From: Chrysochromulina parva
Taxonomy: Eukaryota; Haptophyta; Prymnesiales; Chrysochromulinaceae
DNA: 39,790 nt
Direction of reading: 5' to 3'
NCBI GenBank assembly: GCA_002887195.1
Contig: PJAB01000122.1
Location: 1 to 39,790 of the forward strand
The notes below the pieces were generated by a model that was not told the origin of the DNA, searched no databases, and saw nothing but the letters and a program-made list of their open reading frames with translations. The position numbers were made by a program, and so were the translations under genes. Below are positions 7,490 through 16,129 of the stretch, one piece after another (within the stretch, counting starts at the first letter, position 1; every line of letters starts with the position of its first letter).

Positions 7490-9612
7490 ATGCGTCGGCG
7501 ATTGTGGCGGCTATGGTTGCTCTTGGCAAGCAGCAGCACAGCCAGCATAACCAGCAACAGCAGCAGCAACAGCAGCAGCAGCAGCAGTGCTGCGTCTGCC
7601 TCTATTGCTGCTCCAGTACCTGCGAGTGCCATTCCTGCCATTGCCATCACCAATCCCGCCGCGTCTGACAGCGCCGCCGCAGCCGCTCATGCTACAGTCG
7701 ACGAGCAGACCCCATCCATAGCATCGGAGGAAAGGATGCTGGAGACAATGGGGCACTGTCCTGTGGGCACCACGGACCTCACCCGTCGCCCCGGCGTCAG
7801 CGTGCGCGCTTCCAGCGAGGAGACCGTAAAGACGCCAGCGAGCTTCGCCATCGATGGCCTCCTGGAGACGCGCTGGGCCTCCGCGTTTAGCGACAAGCAG
7901 TTCCTCGAGATAGAGCTTGGAGGTCGGTACGAGGTATGCGTGAGTGTGCTGAGGATGTTGATACTAGTTGATGCATGCACGCGAGGCCACACTGCTGATG
8001 TGATGCAGCACATGCATGCACGAGGCCGCTGATGGCATGGCCACACGCGCTGTGCTGTGTGCCTGCACAGGTGCGCGCCGTCCTGATCAAGTGGGAGGCG
8101 GGGCTACCCACCCACTACGAGATCCGCACGCGAGAGGGCCCCGGCTATGCTGAGCGCTTCACTTTGGCGCTGGCAGAACCCGTCATACCGGTACATCCCG
8201 GCTGGAAGGCCTCCATCCTCCCCGATCAGCCTCCCGCGAGTGCAATGCGCTTCGTCTTTCCTGAGCGAGCGACCGTGTATGGCATCTCTCTTTGGGAGCT
8301 GCGCGTGTGTGGAGAGGCCGTGGGCCAGCCACAGTCGCCGCCGCCACCCGCGACGCCCTTGCCGCCCGCGATCCCGCCGATGCCCAAGCCGCCGCTGTTG
8401 CCACCACAGCCGAGGCCGTGGTGGATGCCAGTCCCCAGCTCACCGAACTTGCCGCCGCTCTTGCCGCCGCCGCTGCCTCATGACTGTACGCGGCTCGGGA
8501 TTAAATGCGATAGGGATGGCGACAATGGAGCTGGCTCGCATCTGAGCTCACACCACGTGACGAGCCGCGACGAGCCAGATGCGCCACCGCCGCCGCCCAA
8601 GCCTCGGCCACCGCCTTTCCTACCGCCGCCGCCGCCGCCGCCGCGAGCAGACCATGGTTTGCATGCATCGCCACAGCCTCCTCCGCGTGTCCCAACGTCC
8701 GTTGCTGGTCTTAGAGGACCCCTTCACGGCGGGAGCAGCCTGGCTGGCGGCGGCGAAGAAAGCGATGGCGGCGATAGCACGGGTATGGCGCGGATGCACG
8801 ACGAGGAGGAGGGCGAGGGCGAGGATCTGGGCTCGATGCTGCCGATCGTGCAGGGCGCCGTGGCCGGGCTGGTGGCTGGGCTGGTGGTGTGCTCGGTGGG
8901 GATGGTGCTCAGCATGCTCCGTACGCGCACAGGCAAGACCATCGCCGCACTTGAGGGCGGTGCCGATGAGGATGATGAGGATGAGGATGATGGGCTACTT
9001 GCTCAGGAAGAAGCCAGCATCCGGAAGGGGAATCGAAGGATGGGGACCAAGCGACAGACCATGTACACCATGGACGATGGCGATGACGCGCTGATCTCTA
9101 AGCATGCTGGGGTCGTCGCGAAAGAGAGCAGACGGTATGCTTCGGGCATGAAGGCACTCGAGCCTGATGCCCTCAGTGTCGAACCCGCACAGCCGCCGAC
9201 AACGTCCAGTCAACTTCTTAGTGCTCGCTTCCAGAGGATTCAGAAGATGACTGAGACAGTCGTGGTGCCTTTGGCTGCGCCCTCGGCGTCAGCGTCAGAC
9301 GATCGGTCGCCTGGCCAGACGAAGTCCACGCCGTCGGTGACGTGCAAGTTCATCTGGCAAGGGCGGCGGTGCGAGGTGCAGTTGCCTGTGCACCTGGGCC
9401 ACCCAGCGTCTGTGCAGGCGTTCGTCAAGGACCTAAGCAAGCAAGGTTCCGCTCTCTTGGACTGCACGCTCAAGCCGTCGACGATGCGCGTCGAGTACAA
9501 GGTGCTGGACCGTTTGACAGGCACAAAGCGGCGCGTGCATCTCACGCCCACCTCAAGCCTGAGCGAGCTCTTCCTCGCAGAGAGCTTTCTTGTCACTGCT
9601 TTCGACAGTTGA
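7490..9612 (+). CDS. Type I membrane protein with F5/8C (discoidin)-like domain, two exons (7490-7933, 8071-9612)
   Basis: The spliced product is 661 residues. The ATG at 7490 starts a classic signal peptide (MRRRLWRLWLLLASSSTAS); frames further upstream have no ATG. A Ser/Asn/Ala-rich stretch partly encoded by a CAG-type microsatellite follows. The F5/8C-like domain spans the intron: VRASSEETVKTPASFAIDGL, TRWASAFSDKQFLEIELG, then after the splice VRAVLIKWEAG and YEIRTREG. The extracellular part continues with two Pro-rich stalks, one membrane segment (IVQGAVAGLVAGLVVCSVGM) and a cytoplasmic tail with acidic DEDDEDEDD and a folded-looking C terminus from KFIWQGRRCEVQL. F5/8C domains bind glycans or lipids in known families, so a surface recognition role is inferred. 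The ligand and the cytoplasmic domain are unknown. Confidence 0.8.
7545..7590. repeat. CAG/CAA microsatellite in coding sequence
   Basis: About 40 bp of CAG and CAA triplets inside exon 1 of the F5/8C protein gene, read in frame as Ser/Asn residues (AGC/AAC). Confidence 0.8.
7934..8070 (+). other. GT-AG intron (137 bp)
   Basis: The donor is GAG|GTATGCGTGAG and the acceptor is GCCTGCACAG|GTGCGCGCC. Removing it joins the two halves of the F5/8C-like domain in frame. The intron carries two copies of ATGCATGCACG followed by AGGCC, about 45 bp apart. Confidence 0.8.
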
Positions 9613-10020
9613 GGTACTATGCAGCCGCCGCGCCGAGTCCAGTTTAGATGTACACATGGTGTTTCTATGTCGTGCTGTGTGTACGGTGGCTAGTCGCTCC
9701 GCTCGTCGTAATCAAAAATTAATGTTACTCACGTACATACAGTACGACTGTGACGCCTTTGTGGGGCGGCTTGCGGATTTCCGTTATTCGGGCCTCGTGA
9801 CCGGACGCAGTGTGTGCCTGAGCCCGCCCTGCGACTGACATGAGGTGGCCTGCGCGTTATGCGCGACTGATGCTTACCAACTTCCACCCATCCTGCGCTA
9901 CAAAAGCCTAGGCCGCTGCAGCAGCTCTGCTCCCTCTGCTGTCCTTGCCGTCTCATCGATCGTCGCTCGTGATCTGAGGTTGTGTGTGCTCGGTTGCGCC
10001 ACTGCGCCGTCCTCGGGTCC
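9613..10020. other. Convergent 3' intergenic region
   Basis: About 400 bp between two genes that end toward each other. I see no gene, RNA or strong repeat. It should hold both 3' ends. Confidence 0.5.
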
Positions 10021-11451
10021 TCATTCACCGAAGAGGTCGATGCCGATGATCTGATCCCCCGCGTTGTCAGCCACGAATACCTTGGTCATTGCGGCAGACT
10101 GGCGGCTACGCGGCGTCGGCAGGACGACGTCGGCTTCATCAGCGTCGGCGCCGCCCTTGCCGCCTCCACCCACGGTGAGACCCCACAGGCTGCGTGCGAG
10201 CCGGCCGAGATCGACCACCTGGAGCAGTTGACCAGTCGCGACAGCAAACACGTCGAGGCGTGTGCACTCGCTCACGATCACCGCCTCGCCCGAGCGCACA
10301 AGAGCGACGTCGCGCGGCTGCACCAGCCAGCCCTGACCGATTGGGCGGCGGGCACGACCAGAAGGGATGTCAAAGCAGCTGATGCGGTTGTTACCATTGT
10401 CGGCTACGTACAGCGTGCGTCCGTGCGAGGCGAGGCCGTATGGGGTGAACAGACAGCCTTCGCCCGTGCCAAAGGTGCCAAAGATGGCGATCGGATGCAG
10501 CTTGGCAGTGTCGTACTGGACGACGCGGTGGTTGAAGACGTCCGACACGAAGAGGCTGCTGCCGCCATCGCTCACGCCCGCATGGTCGCTCATGGCACCG
10601 CCGTCACGGGCCGACTGGTGCAGGCAGAGGCCAGACGGGAATGCGAGCTCGATGCCGCCGTGCGGACCCTCTTGAACCGACGTCTGTTGAACGACGCCAC
10701 GGCCAGCCTGGTTCAAGTGCAGCTTCGATACGATGTGGCCGCTCTCGAGCTGCGGGTACCGCATCGTATCACCGTATCGAACTGCTCTCCGAGGGCTCTC
10801 GTTGCGGTGGACAACGTAGACGGCGCCATCACGATCTACCGCGACGCCGCGGAGCGCACCCTCCATGCCCAGGTCGGTGCGCGCCGAGGTCGCCGCGATC
10901 GTCAGCGGCGTGTAGGAGCGTGCGGGCGCCCGCGTCACGCGCGGCGTGCGCGCTTGGGCTTGCACGTGATTACACGACTCACGCACCGCATGGATGGACA
11001 CGATCTCAGGTCCAAGGGCGTGGGTGGCAACAAGGCTGCCGTCGTCACGCGCGGCTAGGTACAGTGGCTGGGCGAGCTTGTCCGTGAGAGGCAGCGGTGC
11101 CGCCGTCTTGCCGTTGAGTACGCGCAGTACATTTTCGGCGAGCGTGCTTGCCGTGCAAAAGGCCTTGCTGACAAGCTGAAGGCGTGCGAGGCCACGCAGG
11201 CCCTCGGAGATGCCGACGGCGATGGCGACAGATGCGATGGCCTCGGTCGAGCCGGCCAGCGCGAACACCGCCGGCTGATGGGATTCGCGTGTGCGGCGCT
11301 GCCGAGTGACTGCGGGCATGGAGCGGCGCTGCCGAGTGACTGCGGGCATGGAGCACGCTGGTCCGCGCGGAGAGGCCGCTCGTCGGTCCAGCTCGCACGT
11401 CAGGCTGGCTGGAGAGGGACGCGAACAGAACGCAATCCTGTACGCGTGCAT
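10021..11451 (-). CDS. NHL-repeat beta-propeller protein
   Basis: 476 residues from the ATG at 11451. The C-terminal two thirds show NHL-type blades: GVAVDRDGAVYVVHR, FPSGLCLH with LFVSDVFNHRVVQYD, FTPYGLASHGRTLYVADNGN, VQPRDVALVRSGEAVIVSE, and VFVADNAGDQIIGIDLFGE at the very end. NHL propellers bind protein or RNA partners in known families; no RING or kinase domain is seen here, so the partner is unknown. Residues 80-115 (GLRGLARLQLVSKAFC) faintly recall an F-box but are too weak to call. Near the N terminus SMPAVTRQRR occurs twice, from a perfect 30-bp duplication. The start could be one of the internal Met codons in that duplication. Confidence 0.8.
   Translation of the reverse strand: MHAYRIAFCSRPSPASLTCELDRRAASPRGPACSMPAVTRQRRSMPAVTRQRRTRESHQPAVFALAGSTEAIASVAIAVGISEGLRGLARLQLVSKAFCTASTLAENVLRVLNGKTAAPLPLTDKLAQPLYLAARDDGSLVATHALGPEIVSIHAVRESCNHVQAQARTPRVTRAPARSYTPLTIAATSARTDLGMEGALRGVAVDRDGAVYVVHRNESPRRAVRYGDTMRYPQLESGHIVSKLHLNQAGRGVVQQTSVQEGPHGGIELAFPSGLCLHQSARDGGAMSDHAGVSDGGSSLFVSDVFNHRVVQYDTAKLHPIAIFGTFGTGEGCLFTPYGLASHGRTLYVADNGNNRISCFDIPSGRARRPIGQGWLVQPRDVALVRSGEAVIVSECTRLDVFAVATGQLLQVVDLGRLARSLWGLTVGGGGKGGADADEADVVLPTPRSRQSAAMTKVFVADNAGDQIIGIDLFGE
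11293..11352. repeat. Perfect 30-bp tandem duplication in the NHL gene
   Basis: Two identical 30-bp units (11293-11322 and 11323-11352) containing GCTGCCGAGTGACTGCGGGC encode the repeated decapeptide. The lack of any difference suggests a recent event. Confidence 0.9.
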
Positions 11452-11643
11452 GCAAAACGCGTTTCGTCAAAAACATAATGCGCTTCTGTAACTATATCTC
11501 GGCACGCAAGCGAGCCCCTGCAAATCCTGAAGACGTTCCCCAATCCCCATGCATCCCGGGCGTACATACGAGCTTCAGCTATCGAGCTTCAGCTTTTGAG
11601 CTACATGACCGCGCCAGCGTTTGCCGATCGTCCGTAGCACCGA

Positions 11644-12228
11644 CTACTTGCCCTCGTGGACACCACCAAACGAGCGGATCGCGTTGATCTGCGCCCGCGT
11701 GAAGTGCTTGCGCAGCGTCGGGTCCTCATCCTTTACTTCGCCATACGGCCGGCCGGCGCCGTCGGTCTTCTCCTCGCTCAGCCAGCGGGCAAGAGACTCG
11801 GCGAGGTACGCCTGCGCCTGATTCAACTCTTTACGCGACGCGCCCATGGGCAGCACGAGCACGACCGCCTGTCCTCGGCGCATGGCCTCGTCAAGAGGCT
11901 CGAACAGAATGAAGTCATTCTTGCCCGAACAGGCTGCGAGTGCTGTTTGCGAGTCGAGCACCTCCACGCCAGCCGCGGGCTTGGCGCCCTTCCCGCAAAA
12001 GAAGACCTGCAGCTCCTGGCGATGCTCTGGGATCACCAGCGCCCGCGGGCCACGGGTGCCGCCACCCATGAGCATCGGCACCGCGCTGGCGCCGCCCATG
12101 ATCGACCTCATGCCACCAGCCATGGCCATGGTTGCTGCGGCGCCCGGTCCGAACGCCGACTGCGCAGCCGGGGCAATCTCCCTACGCAGGTCATCGAAGG
12201 AGGCATTCATCATGTCGTCCATGTCCAT
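11644..12228 (-). CDS. Hypothetical protein, 194 residues
   Basis: The ATG at 12228 sits in a good context (ACCATGGAC). The N terminus is Met/Asp-rich, then comes an Ala/Gly/Met-rich stretch (about 25-60). From about residue 64 the sequence looks globular: RALVIPEHRQELQVFFCGKG, FILFEPLDEAMRRGQAVVLVLPMGASRKEL, AYLAESLARWLSEEK, and HFTRAQINAIRSFGG near the end. I do not recognise the family. The ordered helices and hydrophobic pattern, and the pentamer array just upstream, support a real gene. Confidence 0.65.
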   Translation of the reverse strand: MDMDDMMNASFDDLRREIAPAAQSAFGPGAAATMAMAGGMRSIMGGASAVPMLMGGGTRGPRALVIPEHRQELQVFFCGKGAKPAAGVEVLDSQTALAACSGKNDFILFEPLDEAMRRGQAVVLVLPMGASRKELNQAQAYLAESLARWLSEEKTDGAGRPYGEVKDEDPTLRKHFTRAQINAIRSFGGVHEGK

Positions 12229-12282
12229 GGTTGCACGGAAAGTGGGCAGGAGTTCTATTCTTCCATCTGGCCCACGCGGGGG

Positions 12283-12314
12283 AAGTCAAGTCAAGTTGCA
12301 AGTCAAGTCAAGTC
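12283..12314. promoter_or_regulatory. Split pentamer array upstream of the 194-residue gene
   Basis: Two blocks of AAGTC units are separated by TTGC, 55-86 nt upstream of the ATG at 12228. On the gene's strand they read as TTGAC repeats. A TACCGGTACCGGTAC palindromic run follows directly at 12315-12329. Confidence 0.5.
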
Positions 12315-12515
12315 TACCGGTACCGGTACTTGGTGCTCTCCACGACGCGTTCACTTGTCAAGTAGATCGTATTCCAAAAATTCATGCTCCAGTCGGATCT
12401 CGACCACATCGTTCCGGAACGAACATGCTTTATTACTGGGGCTAGACGAGTAGGAACTACTGTACCGGTACCCGGTAGACGTTCTCCGGAGTGACACAAT
12501 GGCTGAGCTTTCACT

Positions 12516-13460
12516 CTAGCACTTAGGTTCAAGCTCATCCAATTTCCCAAGCGCATCAATCGCTAAAACTCGTTTCTCCACAGGAAGTTCGTTGAACGAA
12601 GAGGCTGCTGACTCGAGGGATGTGAGGTACCACTTCTTGGCGAGCACGCGATCCTTTGGCAGCCCGATGACACCCAAAACAAATGCTCTGGCGAGCTGAT
12701 AGGCGCTGAGACGGTTGCCCATCTCGGCTGCTCGAGTAATGTAGTACACGGCCATCGTCTCATTACGCTCGCAGCCGCTCCCTTTATGATAGGCGTCTGC
12801 GCAACAATACATGCCTTGAGTATCGTCATGCAGAGCCGCTAGCTTGAACCATCCAAAGCTCTCGCTGTTCGATATCCTTAGACCGTGTGTTCCATTCTTG
12901 TACCAGTTGCCAAGTTCGACCATGGCCTCCACATCACCGGCCCGTGCCTTCTCTACCTTCTGCTGCACACGCTCCTCATCATCGAGTCTCTGTTGCCATC
13001 GTTGAACGATGTCACCCGAGAGCGCACCACTCCTCACCATGATGCTGATCATATTCTTCACCTGCAGCGCCGGCAGAAGCTTGCCACCCATCTGCTCGTT
13101 GGTTGATGGCGATTTGCCATTCCCACGGGCCAGCCACTCTTCAATGGCTTTCCGTTCATACACGCGCCCATCTTCGGCCGTAACCGGGTCAACCGGCAGC
13201 TCTTGGGTGATCGGGCAGACGAACTCAGCCGCGGACTCCTCGAGTACGCTTTTGAAGCGCTTGTGCTCGGTGTCCGTGTCTACGGCCAGTCGCATGTGCT
13301 CGGCGTCCTTGGCCATGCTCAACCGATCGACGATACCATCGGTCCACGGCCTCTTCGAGGCGGGTGGCATTGAGTTCCTTCGTTCGTTCGTTTCAGGGCC
13401 CTCTCGGCCAGACACACACCCACAAGCCCCGAAAAGGCGTGCGTGGGAGGCGGGTGGCAT
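12516..13460 (-). CDS. U-box protein with Sel1-like repeats (putative E3 ubiquitin ligase)
   Basis: Up to 314 residues. The U-box is clear at about 80-150: FVCPITQELPVDPVTAEDGR, VYERKAIEEWL, SPSTNEQMG, LLPALQVKNMI. U-boxes recruit E2 enzymes and act as E3 ligases in known families. After a charged helix come Sel1/TPR-like repeats from about 175: AMVELGNWYKNG, SFGWFKLAALHDDTQGMYCCADAYHKG, AVYYITRAAEMGNRLSAYQLARAF, AKKWYLTSLESA. These probably bind the substrate. Two ATGs (13460 and 13370) sit in an identical context because of a short direct repeat, giving MPPASHAR or MPPASKRP; the second start also retains the whole U-box. Confidence 0.85.
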   Translation of the reverse strand: MPPASHARLFGACGCVSGREGPETNERRNSMPPASKRPWTDGIVDRLSMAKDAEHMRLAVDTDTEHKRFKSVLEESAAEFVCPITQELPVDPVTAEDGRVYERKAIEEWLARGNGKSPSTNEQMGGKLLPALQVKNMISIMVRSGALSGDIVQRWQQRLDDEERVQQKVEKARAGDVEAMVELGNWYKNGTHGLRISNSESFGWFKLAALHDDTQGMYCCADAYHKGSGCERNETMAVYYITRAAEMGNRLSAYQLARAFVLGVIGLPKDRVLAKKWYLTSLESAASSFNELPVEKRVLAIDALGKLDELEPKC

Positions 13461-13479
13461 TGAGTGCTCAACTTGGATG

Positions 13480-13511
13480 TCAAGTCAAGTCAAGTCAAGT
13501 CAAGTCAAGTT
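13480..13511. promoter_or_regulatory. Longest pentamer array, upstream of the U-box gene
   Basis: Six or more perfect units of TCAAG lie 20-51 nt upstream of the ATG at 13460, or about 110 nt from the ATG at 13370. The U-box gene strand reads it as TTGAC repeats. The divergent GT77-like gene starts 150 nt further right. Confidence 0.55.
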
Positions 13512-13660
13512 TAGGTCAGAAACGACACCAAAGAAAAGAAGAATAGGATTCGAGATCCTCATTTCACACTCACAGCGCATGAACTTAAAAGGAAGAGGTC
13601 TTGAAGGAAGAGTGATGGCGGTGGGGACAACTGGTGTCTCGTGCGACCGCACGAATTCCA

Positions 13661-15973
13661 ATGCCGACAACACCTCTCGCTCTCCTATCCCAAGCCCGCG
13701 CGCGCATCGCGACGCAGGAGCTTCGAGCATTGCACCGCGCCTACAGGCCTCTTAGGCCATCTTTTCAGCCTGGCGGCGATCTTGATGACGCGTCGACGCT
13801 GCCTCGCACCCTGCCTGCCGCGGCCGCCGACGGCGAAATCATGCTGCTGTGCCTGGGTGGTGCGGGCGCGCTGCGCATGGGCTCCAATCTCGTACTCTCC
13901 TTCCGCGCGATGTCGCTCCTCCACATGCTCGTGCTCGCGCCCGATCGGCCCGTGTGCCAGCGGCTCTGGGAAGTGCTCCCCGATGTCGCGTGCGTGTGGT
14001 GGCCCTCGCAGTGGGCGCGCCAGCGGCCTTCGTCGCTCTACAACGACAACTTCCCGCGGCAGGCGCTCGCCTTGTACGAAGCACGCAAGGTGCTCCTCGA
14101 GCGGCTGGTCCTCGACCACGGTCTCAACGTGCTGCACCTTGATGGCGACACTGTCTGGTTCGCGGACCCGTACCCGCTATTTAAGAGCGCCTTCAAGGAT
14201 CGGCAGCTAGTCTTCCAGCAGGACAACCCCTTTGCGAACGCTGGCGTATTCTACGTGCAGAATGTGCGCCGAGGTGACGGCGCGGCGTGGGTACTCGAAG
14301 AGCTCAACAGGCGCGTCGCGCGCTTCACTTACAATCCCGAATCGGTGCGCGAACTGCCGCACAGCGACTGGGCGCGCGCCCCCTTTTTCGCGAACGCGGA
14401 CGAGCAGGCGAACCTCAACGACATCATCGCCTCCTCCCTGAGCGGTCAAGTCAGCTTCGCGGGCGGCGTCGAATTCCCAGAGGCGCGGTTCAAGGAGCGA
14501 TTCGCGCCGCGCAAATGCTGGTCGCGGCCGTCGGCGAACGGGTGCGACGGGGTCGCGGAGGCGCGCCGCAAGATGGCCGACGGAGCTTGGGCTCGAATGC
14601 TCACTGATGGCGGCTCGGTTGCCGCCGGGCGCCGTCGCGTGCGCCATCGCCGCACTGAGGCGCGGCATGACCCTCACCTGTGTGATCAGCGCACGACGGA
14701 TGGCGGCAACGACGGGGACCTCCTCGTCCCTGGCAACAGCTCTGCGCGGACAGGGACCATCTCGCTCGCGCCTCCGTGGCTCTTTGCACACTTCCCTTAC
14801 GGCCATTTCTTTGACGCCTTTCGGCAGTGCCACGCGTCGTCCTGGGCGTGGGCGGGGCGCTCGTATACTGAGAAGCGTCTGTGCATGCCGGAGTACCGGG
14901 TTCCCACGGTGATGGTCCATATGGCCGGCCTGCGCCAAGAGTCATGGGGTCGACGTGTGATGATGCGTGCCTTTGGTGTATGGCAGGATGGGGCAGACGC
15001 GGTGGCGCCTGAGGCGTGGGTCTCCGCGCGCGCCCCCGAGGCAGAGAAGGCGCCAATCGACGACGCAGCTGGACGCCGGAGTGCATGGACGGCGACAGGT
15101 AAGCTGCTAACAGCCGTGGATGTCGTCCACCCGGGCGCCTTTGCGTCGATGCAGGAATACGACCGATTCGCGGCGCGGCTTCTGCTGCTCGGCTTGCTAC
15201 TCCGTCGCCGTGTGGTCATGCCGCCGATTGCATGCTCGGTGCGTTACATGCACAAGGCGCTGCAGGCGCGCCACCTGCGCGGGCTCGAGATAGGCTGCGG
15301 CGCCGATGCACAGTGCATTTGGCTGCCGTATCCGCACCACATTGACCCTTGGTGCTCGGGCATCGACTTCCTGTATGACATCGACTACCGCGGGCTGCTC
15401 GACCGCGGACAGCTCCATCCCCTCGGCCATCCCCTCTCCGACGTGGCCGAGTTGCCTTTGGGGGAACTGCGCGCTGCGTGGAATGTGAGCTCCGGCGCCC
15501 AGATGAGCTTGCACAGCCATTTGGGGAAGTACGGGGAGGCACCCGTCCTCCAGCTGCGTGGCGTGCCACTGGCGGAGATGCAGGCGCTACTGGCAGTGGA
15601 GGGGGGCGGCAGCGGCGGGGACGCGGAGACGAAGGCGCCGCGCAGGCAGCGGAAGTTCGCCTCGATGGCCAAGGGGAGCGAAGAGATTCGCCGAGCCGCC
15701 CAGCAGCATGCCGTCGAGGGCGAGGGCGGCACGGCGGCAGCAGATCAGCTCAGCTGGCTGCCGCTTGGAGGCTTCCGCACTGAGGAATGGCGCGCACCGC
15801 TGCCGCGCCGTGTGGAGGCGTACCTGCGTGCCCTGCCCGCTGACTTCCATCCAAAGTCGCTCAAGGCCGCGGAGCTCCAGGCCAGAAGAGGCCCTCCGGG
15901 CCTCGGGCTGACCGATGCGCAGGTCAAGATTGTGAAGACGTGCCTTCGCTCGCTCTCGACGTCCAAGGAGTAA
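13661..15973 (+). CDS. GT77-like glycosyltransferase (nucleotide-diphospho-sugar transferase fold)
   Basis: 770 residues from the ATG at 13661. The catalytic region contains YEARKVLLERLVLDHGLNVL, the DxD-type motif LDGDTVWFADPYPLF that would hold metal and sugar nucleotide, and FANAGVFYVQNVRRG, as in RRA/XEG113-type GT77 transferases that add arabinose or related sugars to cell-wall glycoproteins. DEQANLND is also typical. A second region further on (VVHPGAFASMQEYDRFAARLLLLGLLLRRRVVMPP) resembles the C-terminal part of XEG113-like proteins. No clear signal anchor is seen at the N terminus, so Golgi targeting is not demonstrated and an upstream exon may be missing. Residues around 320-360 are Arg-rich and poorly conserved-looking. 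The sugar donor is unknown. Confidence 0.8.
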   Translation: MPTTPLALLSQARARIATQELRALHRAYRPLRPSFQPGGDLDDASTLPRTLPAAAADGEIMLLCLGGAGALRMGSNLVLSFRAMSLLHMLVLAPDRPVCQRLWEVLPDVACVWWPSQWARQRPSSLYNDNFPRQALALYEARKVLLERLVLDHGLNVLHLDGDTVWFADPYPLFKSAFKDRQLVFQQDNPFANAGVFYVQNVRRGDGAAWVLEELNRRVARFTYNPESVRELPHSDWARAPFFANADEQANLNDIIASSLSGQVSFAGGVEFPEARFKERFAPRKCWSRPSANGCDGVAEARRKMADGAWARMLTDGGSVAAGRRRVRHRRTEARHDPHLCDQRTTDGGNDGDLLVPGNSSARTGTISLAPPWLFAHFPYGHFFDAFRQCHASSWAWAGRSYTEKRLCMPEYRVPTVMVHMAGLRQESWGRRVMMRAFGVWQDGADAVAPEAWVSARAPEAEKAPIDDAAGRRSAWTATGKLLTAVDVVHPGAFASMQEYDRFAARLLLLGLLLRRRVVMPPIACSVRYMHKALQARHLRGLEIGCGADAQCIWLPYPHHIDPWCSGIDFLYDIDYRGLLDRGQLHPLGHPLSDVAELPLGELRAAWNVSSGAQMSLHSHLGKYGEAPVLQLRGVPLAEMQALLAVEGGGSGGDAETKAPRRQRKFASMAKGSEEIRRAAQQHAVEGEGGTAAADQLSWLPLGGFRTEEWRAPLPRRVEAYLRALPADFHPKSLKAAELQARRGPPGLGLTDAQVKIVKTCLRSLSTSKE

Positions 15974-16129
15974 GTTTGGATGATTCGAGGCGCGATTCTG
16001 TATGTACCTGTGCACAAGTATAAGGCACAATAGCACAAAGCGTCTCTCAATCGAAAAGGTCAACTCCACAACCCCCCCAAATCGAACTATTCACGGTCAT
16101 TTCGAGAAATCGAGCACCTTTCATTAATA

